The position numbers were made by a program, and so were the translations under genes. DNA of 64,000 nt. Origin: Meloidogyne chitwoodi (lineage: Eukaryota > Nematoda > Chromadorea > Rhabditida > Meloidogynidae). The stretch lies in assembly GCA_015183035.1 (NCBI GenBank), contig JACZZP010000001.1, positions 2,852,001 through 2,916,000 of the forward strand, in the 5' to 3' direction. Under the pieces are notes generated by a model that was not told the DNA's origin, did not search any database, and saw only the letters and a list, made by a program, of their open reading frames with translations. Position 1 is the first letter of the stretch. Each line of letters starts with the position of its first letter. Shown here in pieces: positions 28,001 through 38,800 of this stretch.

Positions 28001-31000
28001 TGTTTGAGCAGGTAAATTTACACCCCAAGCTAAAGTAGCCGTAGAAACGAGAACCTTTTTTTTAAAAAAATTAAAAGAAATAAAATACTTAAAAATAGTT
28101 AAAAAAACCTGAATATGTTTATCAGCAAATAAATCTTCAACTAATGAACGATCTAATCTATTCATTCCAGCATGGTGAATTGCAAAACCATAAGGTAACA
28201 AATCTTTCAAATCAAAATTTTTAGCTTGTTCTGCTTCAGTACGCAAAACTTCAGTTGAAGCACTTCCTTCACGTAAAAATTTACTTATAGAATCTTTTTC
28301 TAGACAAGCATCACGAATGGCTTTGGCAGTTTTTGAAGTTTCTTTACGTGAATGAACAAAAACAAGAATCTTCAAAAATAAATATAACTTTAAAAAAATT
28401 TTTTAAAAAAACCTGACTACGTCCAGCACCTTCAAGTACTTTATCATAAATAATTTCATTCATAGCTTGATATCGTTTTAGAGCTTTTTTCTCTGTTGCA
28501 CCAATATATTCTTGTTCAAGAGGTACAGGTCTGTAAGAATTGTCAAAGAAAAACAAATTTTCTGCGTCAACACGTACAAAACGAGCAACATCTTTATAAT
28601 TAGGCAAAGTTGCAGATAACCCAACTAAGCGACATGCATCACGTGTTTGTTCAATTTGACGAATTGTACGAGCTACTAAAGCTTCCAAAACTGGTCCTCT
28701 ATCATCATGAAGAAGATGAATTTCATCAAAAATTATTAAAGTGACCAATTGTGTGTAAGAACGTTCACCTCCTTGAATTTTATTTAATTAAAATAAAAAA
28801 ATAATAATTTAAAAAAAAAACCTTTTCGAGTAATAATATCATATTTTTCTGGAGTACAAACGATTAATTGAGTCAACATAAATTGCTCTTTGCTCATTTG
28901 AACGTCACCAGTCATTTCACCAACCTTAAATTTATTTTTTAAAAAATCCAAAAATTAAAAAAAAATAAAACCGTAATTCCATAAGCTTCTTCTAAACGTT
29001 GTTTAAAACTTCCAACCATTTCTTGTACTAAAGAACGCATTGGTGCAATATAAATACATTTAAACTCATCTTTTCTAATTGTAGAATCTTCATTCATATG
29101 TTTTGAAAGTTCTCGTAAAATACAAAGTAATGCAACATTTGTTTTTCCTGCACCTGTTGGTGCACAAACGAGCAAATTATTGTCTGTATGAAGACCTTTT
29201 TTGTAAATTGTTGATTGAATCCGATTTAATGTACGATATCCTTTGAATGCTGGACGTGCCCATTTTGGCAATTCTTCAATGTCAATTAATTTCTTTAAAA
29301 ATAAAAAAAATAAATATTTTATAAAAAAAACAATTATGCTGCTCACAAGTCTCCAAAAATCAAAAATAAATAATTTTATAAAATTCTCAAACAAACCTCA
29401 TTTTCTCCAAAAGGTTTAGGCTTTAATGGAGGAACATAAATACTTTCATAACTCTTCTTTTGTGTTCTTTGCGATCCTTCAGGTAAAACACATTTTTTGT
29501 TACTCATTGTATGCGATCCTTGAGCAAAAGCCATATCTTCCAAATCATAAACTTTTCTTTGTTGTGCCCAACTTGCTGCTGCTACCGCTTCTTGTGCTGC
29601 TTCTGTCATACGACGTTGTTGTGCAGCTTTGTCCCTTTTTCCACGTTCGGTCTAATAAATTTAAACCAGTTAAAAATTATTTAAATTTAAAAAGATTACC
29701 GCAACTATATCCTCTTCTCTAACTTCCACAAGTTCATCAAGTATATTTTTCAATTCAGGTTTACTAGCCATTTCATTTTCTATTGCTTCTCTTTCTTCAC
29801 CTTGTGTTTGTTTAAGCCTTGTACAATAATAAATCATGTTTCTATGTTGACAGAGTTGTTTGATAAAATCAAAATGGGTGAAACCAAGAAGCAAAACCAA
29901 AGCATTTTCACAAGAGCGATCATCAGCAGAATTCTAAAAAATATATTTTTAAACAAAATATTCTTCAAAAAAACCTTCAAAATATTCAATACTTCTTGCG
30001 CTTTTTGCTGACTTTCATTTGGATCAAAATATTTTGATAGATAACGCTTCACCCAATGAGCGTCAATATCCCGTGGATTTAATTGTTTTTTCTAAAAATA
30101 AAGAAAATAAATAATCTTTTTTTATTTAAAAAACCTCAATTCCATCAGATTTTTCTCCACCATCAGACGTTTTTAGTGTTCCCTCATAAACTGCTTCAAC
30201 GCCGACATCTTCATCGTCGCTTTTGTCTTCTTTAAGTTCAGTCACCATTCTATCGTCTTCTTCATCTGATTCAAAATGTACAGGAACACCAGTAGTTTCA
30301 TCAATATCATCCATCTAGAAAAGAAAAAATAAAGAATCAAAACCCCCCAATTCCCCAAAATTAAAAAAAGATTTACAATGTCACGTTTTTCATCTTCATC
30401 ATCAGGATTAAAATCAGTAATCTTCTTTGCCAAATTAGTCAATAGAGCAAAACGTTCCTCAGTTAATTTGGCTGAAAAAAGATCTTCAGTTTCCTTCTTT
30501 TTGTCTTTTTCTCGAATAGAATCTGATTTTAATATTAGGAGAATTTCGTGTGAAGATCCATGCAAAATTTCTCTAGGCTGATCGCCAATAACTTCTTGAA
30601 TTAAAGAAAGGAAAACTTCAAAAGTATTTCGAGTTTCTTGTGTTCTAGGTTTGTAAATTCCAGCAATTCCAATTTCATCTACTGCTGATTTTTGTTCACG
30701 GATATCTTCACGATCACGAGATTTTCTTTAAATGGAATAATTAATTAGAGAAAAATAGGGAAATAAATATTTGTCCCACAAGAGGGTTCGAACCATCGAC
30801 CCTCCCTCAACATTTTCTCCCTTATAATTAGCCGCTTTACCACTGAGCTACAGAGACAATACTTCATTGTCTATTTTCTCGTTTATATGTAGGCTCAAAT
30901 AAGCGTTTTAAATCTGAATCCCCTGACAATGGATAAAAGAATAAAATTGAATACCCTTTAGAAGACTTTTTCTCAGCAGGTACAGCAGTTCTTCGATATT

Positions 31001-31166
31001 TATCGCCCATTTTTGAACCTCTCAAAATATCTTTTGTAAGAGGCATAACCTCACCAGTAGGTTCATCTCTTGCACGTCTATCCGTTAGATTGTAATCAAC
31101 AGAAAGTACAAGGTTAGAATTTTGACGATATTCATACTGTTGAGAACGAGCGATTTGGTCTGTCAT
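22063..31166 (-). CDS. snrp-200: U5 snRNP helicase Brr2 / SNRP-200
   Basis: About 31 exons run from ATG 31166 ([19 protein letters not shown]) to TAA 22063, and exon phases agree where checked. The product is the Ski2-like DExH helicase that unwinds U4/U6 in the spliceosome. The N-terminal cassette has Walker [13 protein letters not shown], motif [31 protein letters not shown] and GRAGRP, followed by winged-helix and Sec63 units. The C-terminal cassette is degenerate, as in all Brr2 proteins: GAPNGSGKS is kept, but motif II is DNLH, and the SRSLCW region reads IVPYTMCYQ. The end is the second Sec63 unit and a basic tail. The N-terminal plug exons are 30377-30725, 30135-30314, 29975-30091 and 29700-29933. 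Introns hold three tRNA-like sequences and one palindromic element (26294-26457). Parts are duplicated at 33874-35530 and 37370-38983. Confidence 0.95.
22884..22965 (+). tRNA. tRNA-like sequence in SNRP-200 intron
   Basis: A box TGGTCAAGTGG and B box AGTTCGACCCC. Seven acceptor pairs (AATTGGA with TTCAATT) can form if the register shifts by one base. It is antisense to the host gene. A copy lies in the duplicated segment at about 35166-35250. Confidence 0.4.
24571..24650 (-). tRNA. tRNA-like sequence in SNRP-200 intron
   Basis: A box TGGTGTAGTCGG, B box GGTTCGATTCC and a five-pair T stem (GATGG/CCATT). The acceptor strands TTGATTG and GACCGTC do not pair. Confidence 0.4.
26294..26457. repeat. 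palindromic element in SNRP-200 intron
   Basis: Nearly the whole 164-bp stretch is an inverted repeat. Outer arms carry TTTCATCCCCA, and inner arms TGGTCAGTGGGACATAATGG, with a short A+T loop. It looks like a MITE inserted in the intron between the exons at 26486 and 26257. Confidence 0.75.
30776..30862 (-). tRNA. tRNA-like sequence in SNRP-200 intron 1
   Basis: This is the best tRNA candidate here. It has a perfect A box TAGCTCAGTGG and B box GGTTCGAACCC, and acceptor ends TGTCTC and GGGACA that pair over six positions. The central part is expanded (about 25 extra bases), as expected for an intron or long variable arm, and the anticodon is uncertain. A decayed relative sits at the matching place in the duplicated copy (about 38165-38240). 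Confidence 0.5.
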
Positions 31167-31550
31167 TTTTTAAGTTAAATAATTAATTTATCTGGAAAAA
31201 AATTATTCTTTAACTGAATATGAAATTTATGAAATTTAAAAATGTTTTTCATCTTTAAACGCATTGACCCATTTGAGCGACCACCGTTTGAGCGTTGTTT
31301 AAAAAAGCGACCAAGGGATGAGAACGAATAGAAAGAGAAATGAAAAATAAGGGACGCTTAGGAAGAAAATAAAAAAAGAGAGAAATGAAAAATCAATAAA
31401 TTCTTTTTAACCCTTTTTCTCTTGAAAAATAAAAATTTCCTAACCACTTCTCTTCGTTAATTGACAAACGGAGGTGGTGGGCATTCGTCGACGAAAAAAG
31501 TTAGGAAAGAAATTTTAAAAATAAATTAAAACTCTTAGGATTAAACAAAA
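31167..31550. other. SNRP-200 upstream region
   Basis: No gene is seen. A purine-rich stretch with GAGCGACC and GTTTGAGCG repeats lies at 31270-31315. It presumably contains the SNRP-200 promoter. Confidence 0.4.
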
Positions 31551-31554
31551 ATTT

Positions 31555-32045
31555 TTGTCGACATCTCCAGCAATTTTGGATAGAACACTTCCACATGTTT
31601 TTGTCAATAGGAAAACAAACGAATTTAGGTTTAGTTGTAATATTGCTGGATATACTCCTGAAGAGTTGCAAGTTGAATTTATTAGTGTTGAGGTTTAACT
31701 TTTTTAAATATTCTACACAAACCTTTCCTCCAGTTATGTAGTAACTATCAAAAATCATAAACAACATACAATAAATCATTCCATGCAACATTTTCTAGAC
31801 GTATTTTACTTCCAGGTGTTCATAAAGAAAGTATTCAATGCAATTTGGAGGAAAAGTAGGCAACAACAATTACAACAGGTTCGTTTCTTTTATTTAGTGG
31901 AGTTTTGTGGACGCGCTAGCTTTTCTGTAATTAGTTTGCAAACAAAACTTCTTGAACCGAATAGTCTCGTTTGAGTGCGTTTTGCGTTCAAACTGCCTGA
32001 ATCAGATTGGAACATTTTTCGTCTGCTGTCTCTCATTTTAACCAC
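31555..32045 (+). pseudogene. small heat-shock protein (Hsp20) fragment
   Basis: An exon at about 31573-31698 reads ILDRTLPHVFVNRKTNEFRF, then SCNIAGYTPEELQVEFISVE. This resembles the start of an alpha-crystallin domain (the family pattern has V..FSPEELKVK). Further right, VHKESIQC (about 31816) and RFAFKLPESD (about 31978) look like the SIxRxFxLPE part, but they are separated by about 130 bases and are not clearly spliceable. No start codon or C-terminal part is seen. It is read as a broken sHSP gene; an intact gene with unusual introns is less likely. Confidence 0.4.
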
Positions 32046-32255
32046 TATTCTCAGAACTTAATTTAACGAGAGATAAAGTGTCAGTCTCGAGACTTCATTA
32101 GCGTACCTCGATCTAATTTCCCAAAAATCCACATGCGAAAGAAAATAAATATTTGAGAAAAAATATATAAATTATAATTTTTCAAAGTTATCTTTTGCTA
32201 ATACTATTTTTAATTTCATTTTTTTGCAATTTTTTCAGATTTTGGACAAAAAACA

Positions 32256-33292
32256 ATGGAAAAAGCAGTTCAACATGCGCACCATTTGGTCATCCGGCAG
32301 AATGAGGTTCTTGCAAAGGAGAATATAGAATTGAAACGGTTAAATCAGGTTTTTTTGTTTAATGTTTATAATGGATGATTATTATTAAATTTTTTGACAT
32401 TTTTAAGTCTATTTTCTCAAATGGGTTTATCTGACATGTTAAGATATTTTTCTTTTTATGATTTAAGTGTAATCAGAAATAAAATACATGTCTTCGTGTT
32501 TTTAAGGAGCAGCAACAGCAAATACAGTCTCTCATAATTACCAATCGCGAATTGATTCGGGCATTCAATGAAAGTAGAAGAGAACATGAAGAACTGATGA
32601 AGCAATTAAAAGGTTTACTTATATTTTGTTTTTCTTTGAATTTTTTGGCCGTGGGGCCAAAATTAATTGTGTTCCTTCACCCTTTGGATTTTTCAGTACT
32701 TTTTGTATTGATTTTACTCAATATACTGACTTTTATTCCGTGACACTGAACGTTTTGCTTTTGTATTTTTGTTATTTGTATTTTAATTTAGGTGATCAGA
32801 ATGCTAAACGTCGCAAATTAATGGTTGAAAGTGATGATGGTCCTCCATTTGCCAAAGTAAAACAACATTTTTATTTTAAAATTATTGAGCTTTAGAATGC
32901 CCTATCATCACGTATTTTTGTTGGTGGAATTAAAGAAGGAACGACCACAGTGGAGTTGAGCAAATTTTTTGCTGAAGAAGCTCGTAAAATTGAGCCTGAT
33001 TCTACAATTACGGATGTTTTTATTCCTAGACCATTCCGTTCTTTCGCTTATGTTAGTTTTTCTACACCACTTGTTGCGAAGGAACTAATCAAGTTTGTTT
33101 TTTAATAAAGAATTAAAATTTATTTTTAAAAGGATTGGTCAATTTACTATTGGGGAAAATCTACTTCGTTTATCTGCTCCTCGTGATAGGCGGCCACAAC
33201 AACAACTGCTCAATTCTATTCAACCTTCTCATCAAGTTTTTAAAACGAATGTTATATCCAATTGCCAATTCGGTCAAATCTCTTACAACTAG
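32256..33292 (+). CDS. coiled coil + TDP-43-like RRM fusion protein
   Basis: Five exons (32256-32348, 32507-32612, 32792-32856, 32896-33092, 33133-33292) join in frame. The first two encode a coiled coil (QNEVLAKENIELKRLNQ, then QQQQIQSLI and NESRREHEELMKQLK). This is nearly the same as part of the KIX gene at 50422-50760. The third exon is a basic NLS-like linker (DQNAKRRKLM). The fourth and fifth form one RRM: RNP2 is RIFVGGI and RNP1 is FRSFAYVSF, with TDVFIPRPFR just before it, as in the second RRM of TDP-43/TDP-1. The upstream 120 bases also resemble those of the KIX gene, including a TTTTTTCAG acceptor 17 bases before the ATG. It is therefore a chimera that probably inherited the KIX promoter. 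RNA binding is inferred from the RRM. Confidence 0.72.
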
Positions 33293-33873
33293 TTGGTCCC
33301 GTGCAAACTTGGACCTATTGGGGTGTTCTATTACTTATTCATTTTAGACCCATAGCCAGTTGGTCTTCGCACAAACTTAGTTTTTTCGGAGTGTTTTATT
33401 ACTTTACCGTTTAAGTGATTTGACCAATTGGTTCATCGATGAATAATGGTGACGAATTTATATAGGTTTTTAATTCGAATTATTTTTAATTATTATAATT
33501 ATTTTTCCTATTTGTAGGGAAAAAATATGGGACACGCCTGGGTAGTTAAAGATTAATTTGCCGAAAGTAGTCTCTAGTTTCCTCTTTATCTCTAATTCTC
33601 TTTATTTAGAATACTATTTCATTACTAAGCGGCCATTTTCTTCTACTACTTGGGCTGTACTCAAAAAATATTATTTCTCCCTAGACTCTTCTATTTCAAT
33701 TTTTTTTTGCCTTATTTTTATTCTGTGAATTGTATAATTTAATAATTCTTGTGGAATATTTTAAAAAATATATTTTATTTTTTTTGTCGATATTCTTTTT
33801 TTTGCAGTTGTTTAACTGTTAATTACTTTAATTATTTTTGAATGAAGGTTTTGAAATTAAAAAAGTTTTTTTT
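33293..33873. other. repeat-rich intergenic region
   Basis: Two diverged copies of a stretch with TTGGTCCCGTGCAAACTT lie at 33290-33400 and resemble the interior of the transposon at 57563-58192. At 33565-33640 there is a dispersed repeat (CTTTATCTCTAATTCTC) shared with 48195-48260. No gene. Confidence 0.45.
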
Positions 33874-35530
33874 ACGTTTTAATGTGTCAATCTTCAAAAA
33901 AATATTTTTACAAAAAATTTTTGTTTGAACCTTTACCTGTATAATCTCATTTAGATCATTGCTTACATGATCATTTTAATGCAGAAATTGTTACAAAAAC
34001 TATTGAAAACAAACAAGATGCAATAGATTATTTAACGTGGACATTATTATATCGACGAATGACTCAAAATCCAAATTATTATAATTTACATGTTTATTTT
34101 TTATTTTATTTTTTTTATATTTGCTTTAATTTTAAGGGAACAAGTCATCGTCATTTGTCTGATAGTCTTTCTGAATTGGTTGAATCGACTCTAAAAGATT
34201 TGGAAAATAGTAATTGTATAACGATAAAAGATGAAATGCATACAAATCCGTTAAATTTGGGAATGATTGCTGCTTATTATTATGTTAGCTATACAACCAT
34301 TGGTATATTTTTTATTTGATATTTGTCTCCCTCCGTTCTTCATATACTCAAATATACTCCCTCACTCTTCTCTAAAACGTCCGAGTATGTGTGTTTCTTT
34401 CTTAAGGCAATATTTTTATAAAAAAAGGACGCCAATTTTTTTTTTGGTTTCAATCAACTCCTTTATTTGAATAAAAAGTTGGGAGGATAGGCGTATATTT
34501 GTTAATATGAAGAAATTGGGAAAATTACCTTTCTTTATTTTTCTTTTTTAAGAATTACTTTCACTATCATTAAAACCAAAGACTAAATTGCGTGCAATAA
34601 TTGAAATAATTTCAAATGCAACAGAATTTTCTTCATTACCAGTTCGTCATAAAGAGGAAGTTACACTAAAAAAATTGGCTGATAAACTTCAAGGTCAAAT
34701 AAAAAATCAAAAATGGAATAGTCCTCATGTTAAGGTTTTTTTCTAGTTTATTTTTTAATATTTATTTTTTAAAAATAGGTTAATCTTTTACTTCACGCAC
34801 ATTTGTCACGTATCCATTTAACTGCTGAATTGTGTATGTTTTTTTATTATTAATTGACAGAATTTAATTAATTTAATTTAGGTAAAGATACTGATTGGAT
34901 TGTTTTAAAAGCTGTAAAATTAGTACAAGCATGTGTTTATGTTCTTTCAAGTAATGGATGGTTATCCCCAGCTATACATGCTATGGAACTTTCTCAAATG
35001 TTATCTCAAGCGATGTATTCTAATGAATCTTATATGAAACAATTGCCTCATTGTACACCAGAATTGTTGGGACGATGTAAAGAAAAGGTTTGTGGAAATT
35101 TTTTTGTTTAAAAGGAGATAAGGAAAGAATTTTTAATTATCAATATGTGTAAAATTGAGTTTTAAAAAATGATAAAAATTGAAAAGGGGTCGAACTCACT
35201 CCATGTGAGTCTCTAGGCAAGATGCTTATCCACTTGACCATCCAATTGACTTTGGCTCAAATGTTTTTAATTTATTAAATATGCTTAATTAAACACAATT
35301 ATTCTGAATTAACAAATAAAATACACATTTTTTGTAAAAAAGTTTATATTTTTAGAAAGTTGAATCAATTTTTGAATTGCTCGAATTAAACGATGAAGAT
35401 CGAGATGAAATTTTACAAATGAATCGAGGACAATTAACTGATGTTGCTATATTTTGTAATAATTATCCAAGTATTGAAGTTAAATATCAACTTGCAAGCC
35501 AAAAGGCACACATGTATTATTTTTATATTT
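33874..35530 (+). pseudogene. inverted partial copy of SNRP-200 3' exons
   Basis: This plus-strand segment matches SNRP-200 (about 22600-24290, minus) exon by exon, introns included. It covers the stretch from CQSSKK through the [28 protein letters not shown] and [12 protein letters not shown] blocks. Glu of the PVESHLDH motif has become a TAA stop (near 33943), and the beginning is frame-shifted, so it cannot make the protein. The tRNA-like sequence in one intron was copied with it (about 35166-35250). Retained introns show segmental DNA duplication. The two copies form inverted arms of about 1.65 kb roughly 10 kb apart. Confidence 0.9.
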
Positions 35531-35804
35531 TTTTTTAAATATAAATTTTGTTTTTTTCCATTGTTTATATATTGGGTTAGTGGAGTGTTTAATTTTATTT
35601 AGTCAAACTAATTTCATTTTTAGAAATACTCTTAATTTTTAAGTTTTAAAAATATACACCAATAATAGATGATTTTAGTTGGATTATGTTCTTTCAAACC
35701 CTAAGACCGGAATATATATACATAGTTATATAAAGATAAAAACCAATAAATAAACAATAATAAATTAAAAAAACACAAATTTTTTTTATCCAAACTAAAA
35801 ATGA

Positions 35805-38800
35805 TTAATAAATGGGGACGTCAATCGCATGACGAATTAAATGTTTAAAATTATTGCTTGAATGAATTTTAATCAAATAATTATTATCCTTAATTATTCT
35901 TTCACATAATTTCCTAGAACCTTCGCCGATTATGATGGCTTTTCCGCCAATCTCATTTAATTTTTTCAGTTTTATTTCATAATCGGATACGACGTCATAA
36001 TGCCCTTTTTGGCTGAGTTCGCCAATGGCGACCGTTGCTATATTATTAAAAAACGTTAAATATTTTTATATTAATTTTTAAATTAACTAAATCCTAATTA
36101 TTTAACTAGTAATTTTTTAATAAATTAATGATACAAAACAAAGAAAAAATAAAAGAATGGTATATTTTTTAACCAATTCTCTTTAACTATTTTAAATTGT
36201 TACCGGGCTTTGGAGCAATGCCAGTAGCACATGATATGAATGAAATGGCAATTGAGCCAGTTCCAGAAACCCCTTCGACTGGAAAAGCCTTAAAACTGAA
36301 GTATATTAGGGGTACTTACCACGGTCCACCCGAATATAAATCACGTCGAAGTTAAAAACAAGATCTACAAGACTACCAATAATTCACAACGTTATACAAA
36401 ACGAAAAACAATTTCTATACGAGACAACACCATTTGAAAAAATTATATCCCAAAAATTTAGATTTTTGACAAATTGTATAAATTTTGTCCCTAGTGGTAC
36501 TACAAACAATTTTTTTTACAAATAATTTAAACAAAAACTTTTACACAAATAACAACGTATTTTTTCTCGCTCTCGCAACACCAAATTTTATTACCTTTTG
36601 TATTATTAAAAAATAAAAAAACAAGTATTTCTAATTAAATTTATTAAAAAAAAAATGCACCTTATCTTCTATGCCGGAAATTGCAAATTTTAAACAATTT
36701 CCAGCAAAGGAGATAAAGTATTAAAAAAATTTATTAATAAAACTCGAAATCACGCTAAAATAAAAAATTATTAAGTCCAACATCGCGCAAACGAAGTAAA
36801 AGTTAAATTAAAAAAATTATTTTAAATTTTATTTTAAGTTTTCCCGATTTTTGTGTATAAAAAACCCAGGAACCAGAAAACTTGGAATTTCAGATTTTAT
36901 TTCGGTTTTCAAAAATACTGGAGAGAAAAAAAATTTACCCATTTCATTTTAATTACTTACGGGGAAGATATGAAGTACAAATTTTTTGCCTTTGAATTCA
37001 TTAGGTAGAATTTTTTTGCAGTATGTTAAGACATTCCAGCAGTGGCCAATGTAAGCGTCGTTACAATCAGCAGTGACGCGGAGTTCAGGCCCCTCCGTTG
37101 TCACCTCCTCAACTTGGCACATACTGACGATTCCAACTTAAATGTTTGAAATTTATTTATAAAAATATAATAAAAATAACCATCTCCAGGAGCCACTGCC
37201 ATGATTGGGAATTCTCCTACCCCTGGCACCATAAAATCAAGAATTGACTCTACTAAATTACAAACATTGTTATTCATATATTATTTAAAAAAACCTGTCG
37301 AACTCGCACACGAGGCCCATTTTCCAATGTGCGAGGTACTTCTTCGGCACTTAACGCACCGTTTTGCTTGTCTCAAAATGTTTTTTGTAAGAGGCATAAC
37401 ATCACCAGTAGGTTCATCTCTTGCACGTCTATCCGTAAGATTGTAATCAACAGAAAGTACAAGGTTCGAATTTTGACGATCATTAGAATCATCCGTTAAT
37501 TGTTTTTTCTAAAAACAAAGTAAATAATCTTTTTTAATTTAAAAACCTCAATTCCTTCAAAGTCTTCGTCACTAGTGGTGCTTAATGTGCCATCAGAGTC
37601 TGTTTCAACTACATCTTCATCGTCGCTTTTGTCTTCTTTAAATTCAGTGACCATTCTATCATATTCTTCGTCTGACTCAAAATGAACAGGAACGCCAGTA
37701 GTTTCATCAATATCATCCATCTTTTAAAAAAGGAAATTAAAAAGAATCAAAACCCCCCAATTCCCCAAAATTAAAAAAAATATTTACAATGTCACGTTTT
37801 TCATCTTCATCATCAGGATTAAAATCAGTAATCTTCTTAGCCAAATCAGTCAATAGAGCAAAACGTCTCTTTGTTAATTTGGATGAAAATGGAGAAATTT
37901 CCTTCTTTTTATCTTTTTCCCGAATTGAAGCTGATTTTAATATTAGAAGAATTTCGTGTGAAGATACAAGTAAAATTTCTCTAGGTTCATCGCCAATAAG
38001 TTGTTGAATTAAAGAAAGGAAGACTTCAAAAGTATTTCGGGTTACTTGTGTTCTAGGTTTGTAAATTCCAGCAATTCCAATTTCATCTACTGCCGATTTT
38101 TGTTCACGGATATCTTCACTATCACGAGATTTTCTTTAAATGGAATAATTAAAATAAGAAAAGTTTGGCTACTAGTCGGATTCGAACATCGACCTCTATT
38201 TACTAATACTTTTTCATGCGCTTTACTAGCTGCCTGGAAAAACTTTATTTTTCTATTTTCTAGTTTATATGTAAACCCAACAAAACGTTTTAACCCCAAA
38301 TCCCCTAAAAGTAGATAAGAATAATAAAATTGAATACCCTTTAGAAGACTTCTTTTCAGATGGTAAAGCGATTTGTTGAACATTATTGTCCATTTTTGAT
38401 TCATCCAAAATATCTTTTGTAAGAGGCATAATCTCATCAGTAGGTTCATCTCTTGCACGTCTATCCGTTAGATTGTAATCAACAGAAAGTACAAGGTTAG
38501 AATTTTGACGATATTCATACTGTTGAGAACGAGCGATTTGGTCTGTCATTTTTAATTTCTTTTCATCCTAGAAAAGTTAAAGTCGTTTTATGCAGTTTTT
38601 TAATTAAAAATTACCGAAACTATATCTTGTACTTTAACTTCAACAAGTTTATTCTCAGAGTCAGGTTTGCTAGGCAAATTTTTTGATTCCTTTTTTTCAC
38701 TTTGTTGGTGACCAGGGCAAAAAAAAATCAGATTTCTGTTTTGGCAAAGTTTTTTTAATAAAAGCAGCATGTTCAATTCCAAGAAGCAAAACCAAAGCAG

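Noticed and set aside
30864..30957. Extension of SNRP-200 exon 1 through [18 protein letters not shown]
   Set aside because: It ends in TGA; splicing at 30958/30725 gives an in-frame join to the conserved next exon, so this stretch is intron.
31501..31791. Minus-strand open frame of 96 codons
   Set aside because: It is antisense to the sHSP-like exon, which fits a known family better.
36217..36355. Plus-strand frame reading [20 protein letters not shown]
   Set aside because: Plausible-looking at first, but the opposite strand encodes the Lon active-site Ser exon with canonical splice sites.
35805..37260. Bacterial gene transfer as the source of the Lon domain
   Set aside because: The exons have spliceosomal introns and the G+C shift alone is weak evidence; a nematode origin is equally possible without a phylogeny.
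37201..37446. Plus-strand open frame of 81 codons
   Set aside because: Antisense to the chimeric gene exons and the SNRP-200 exon 1 fragment; no family resemblance.
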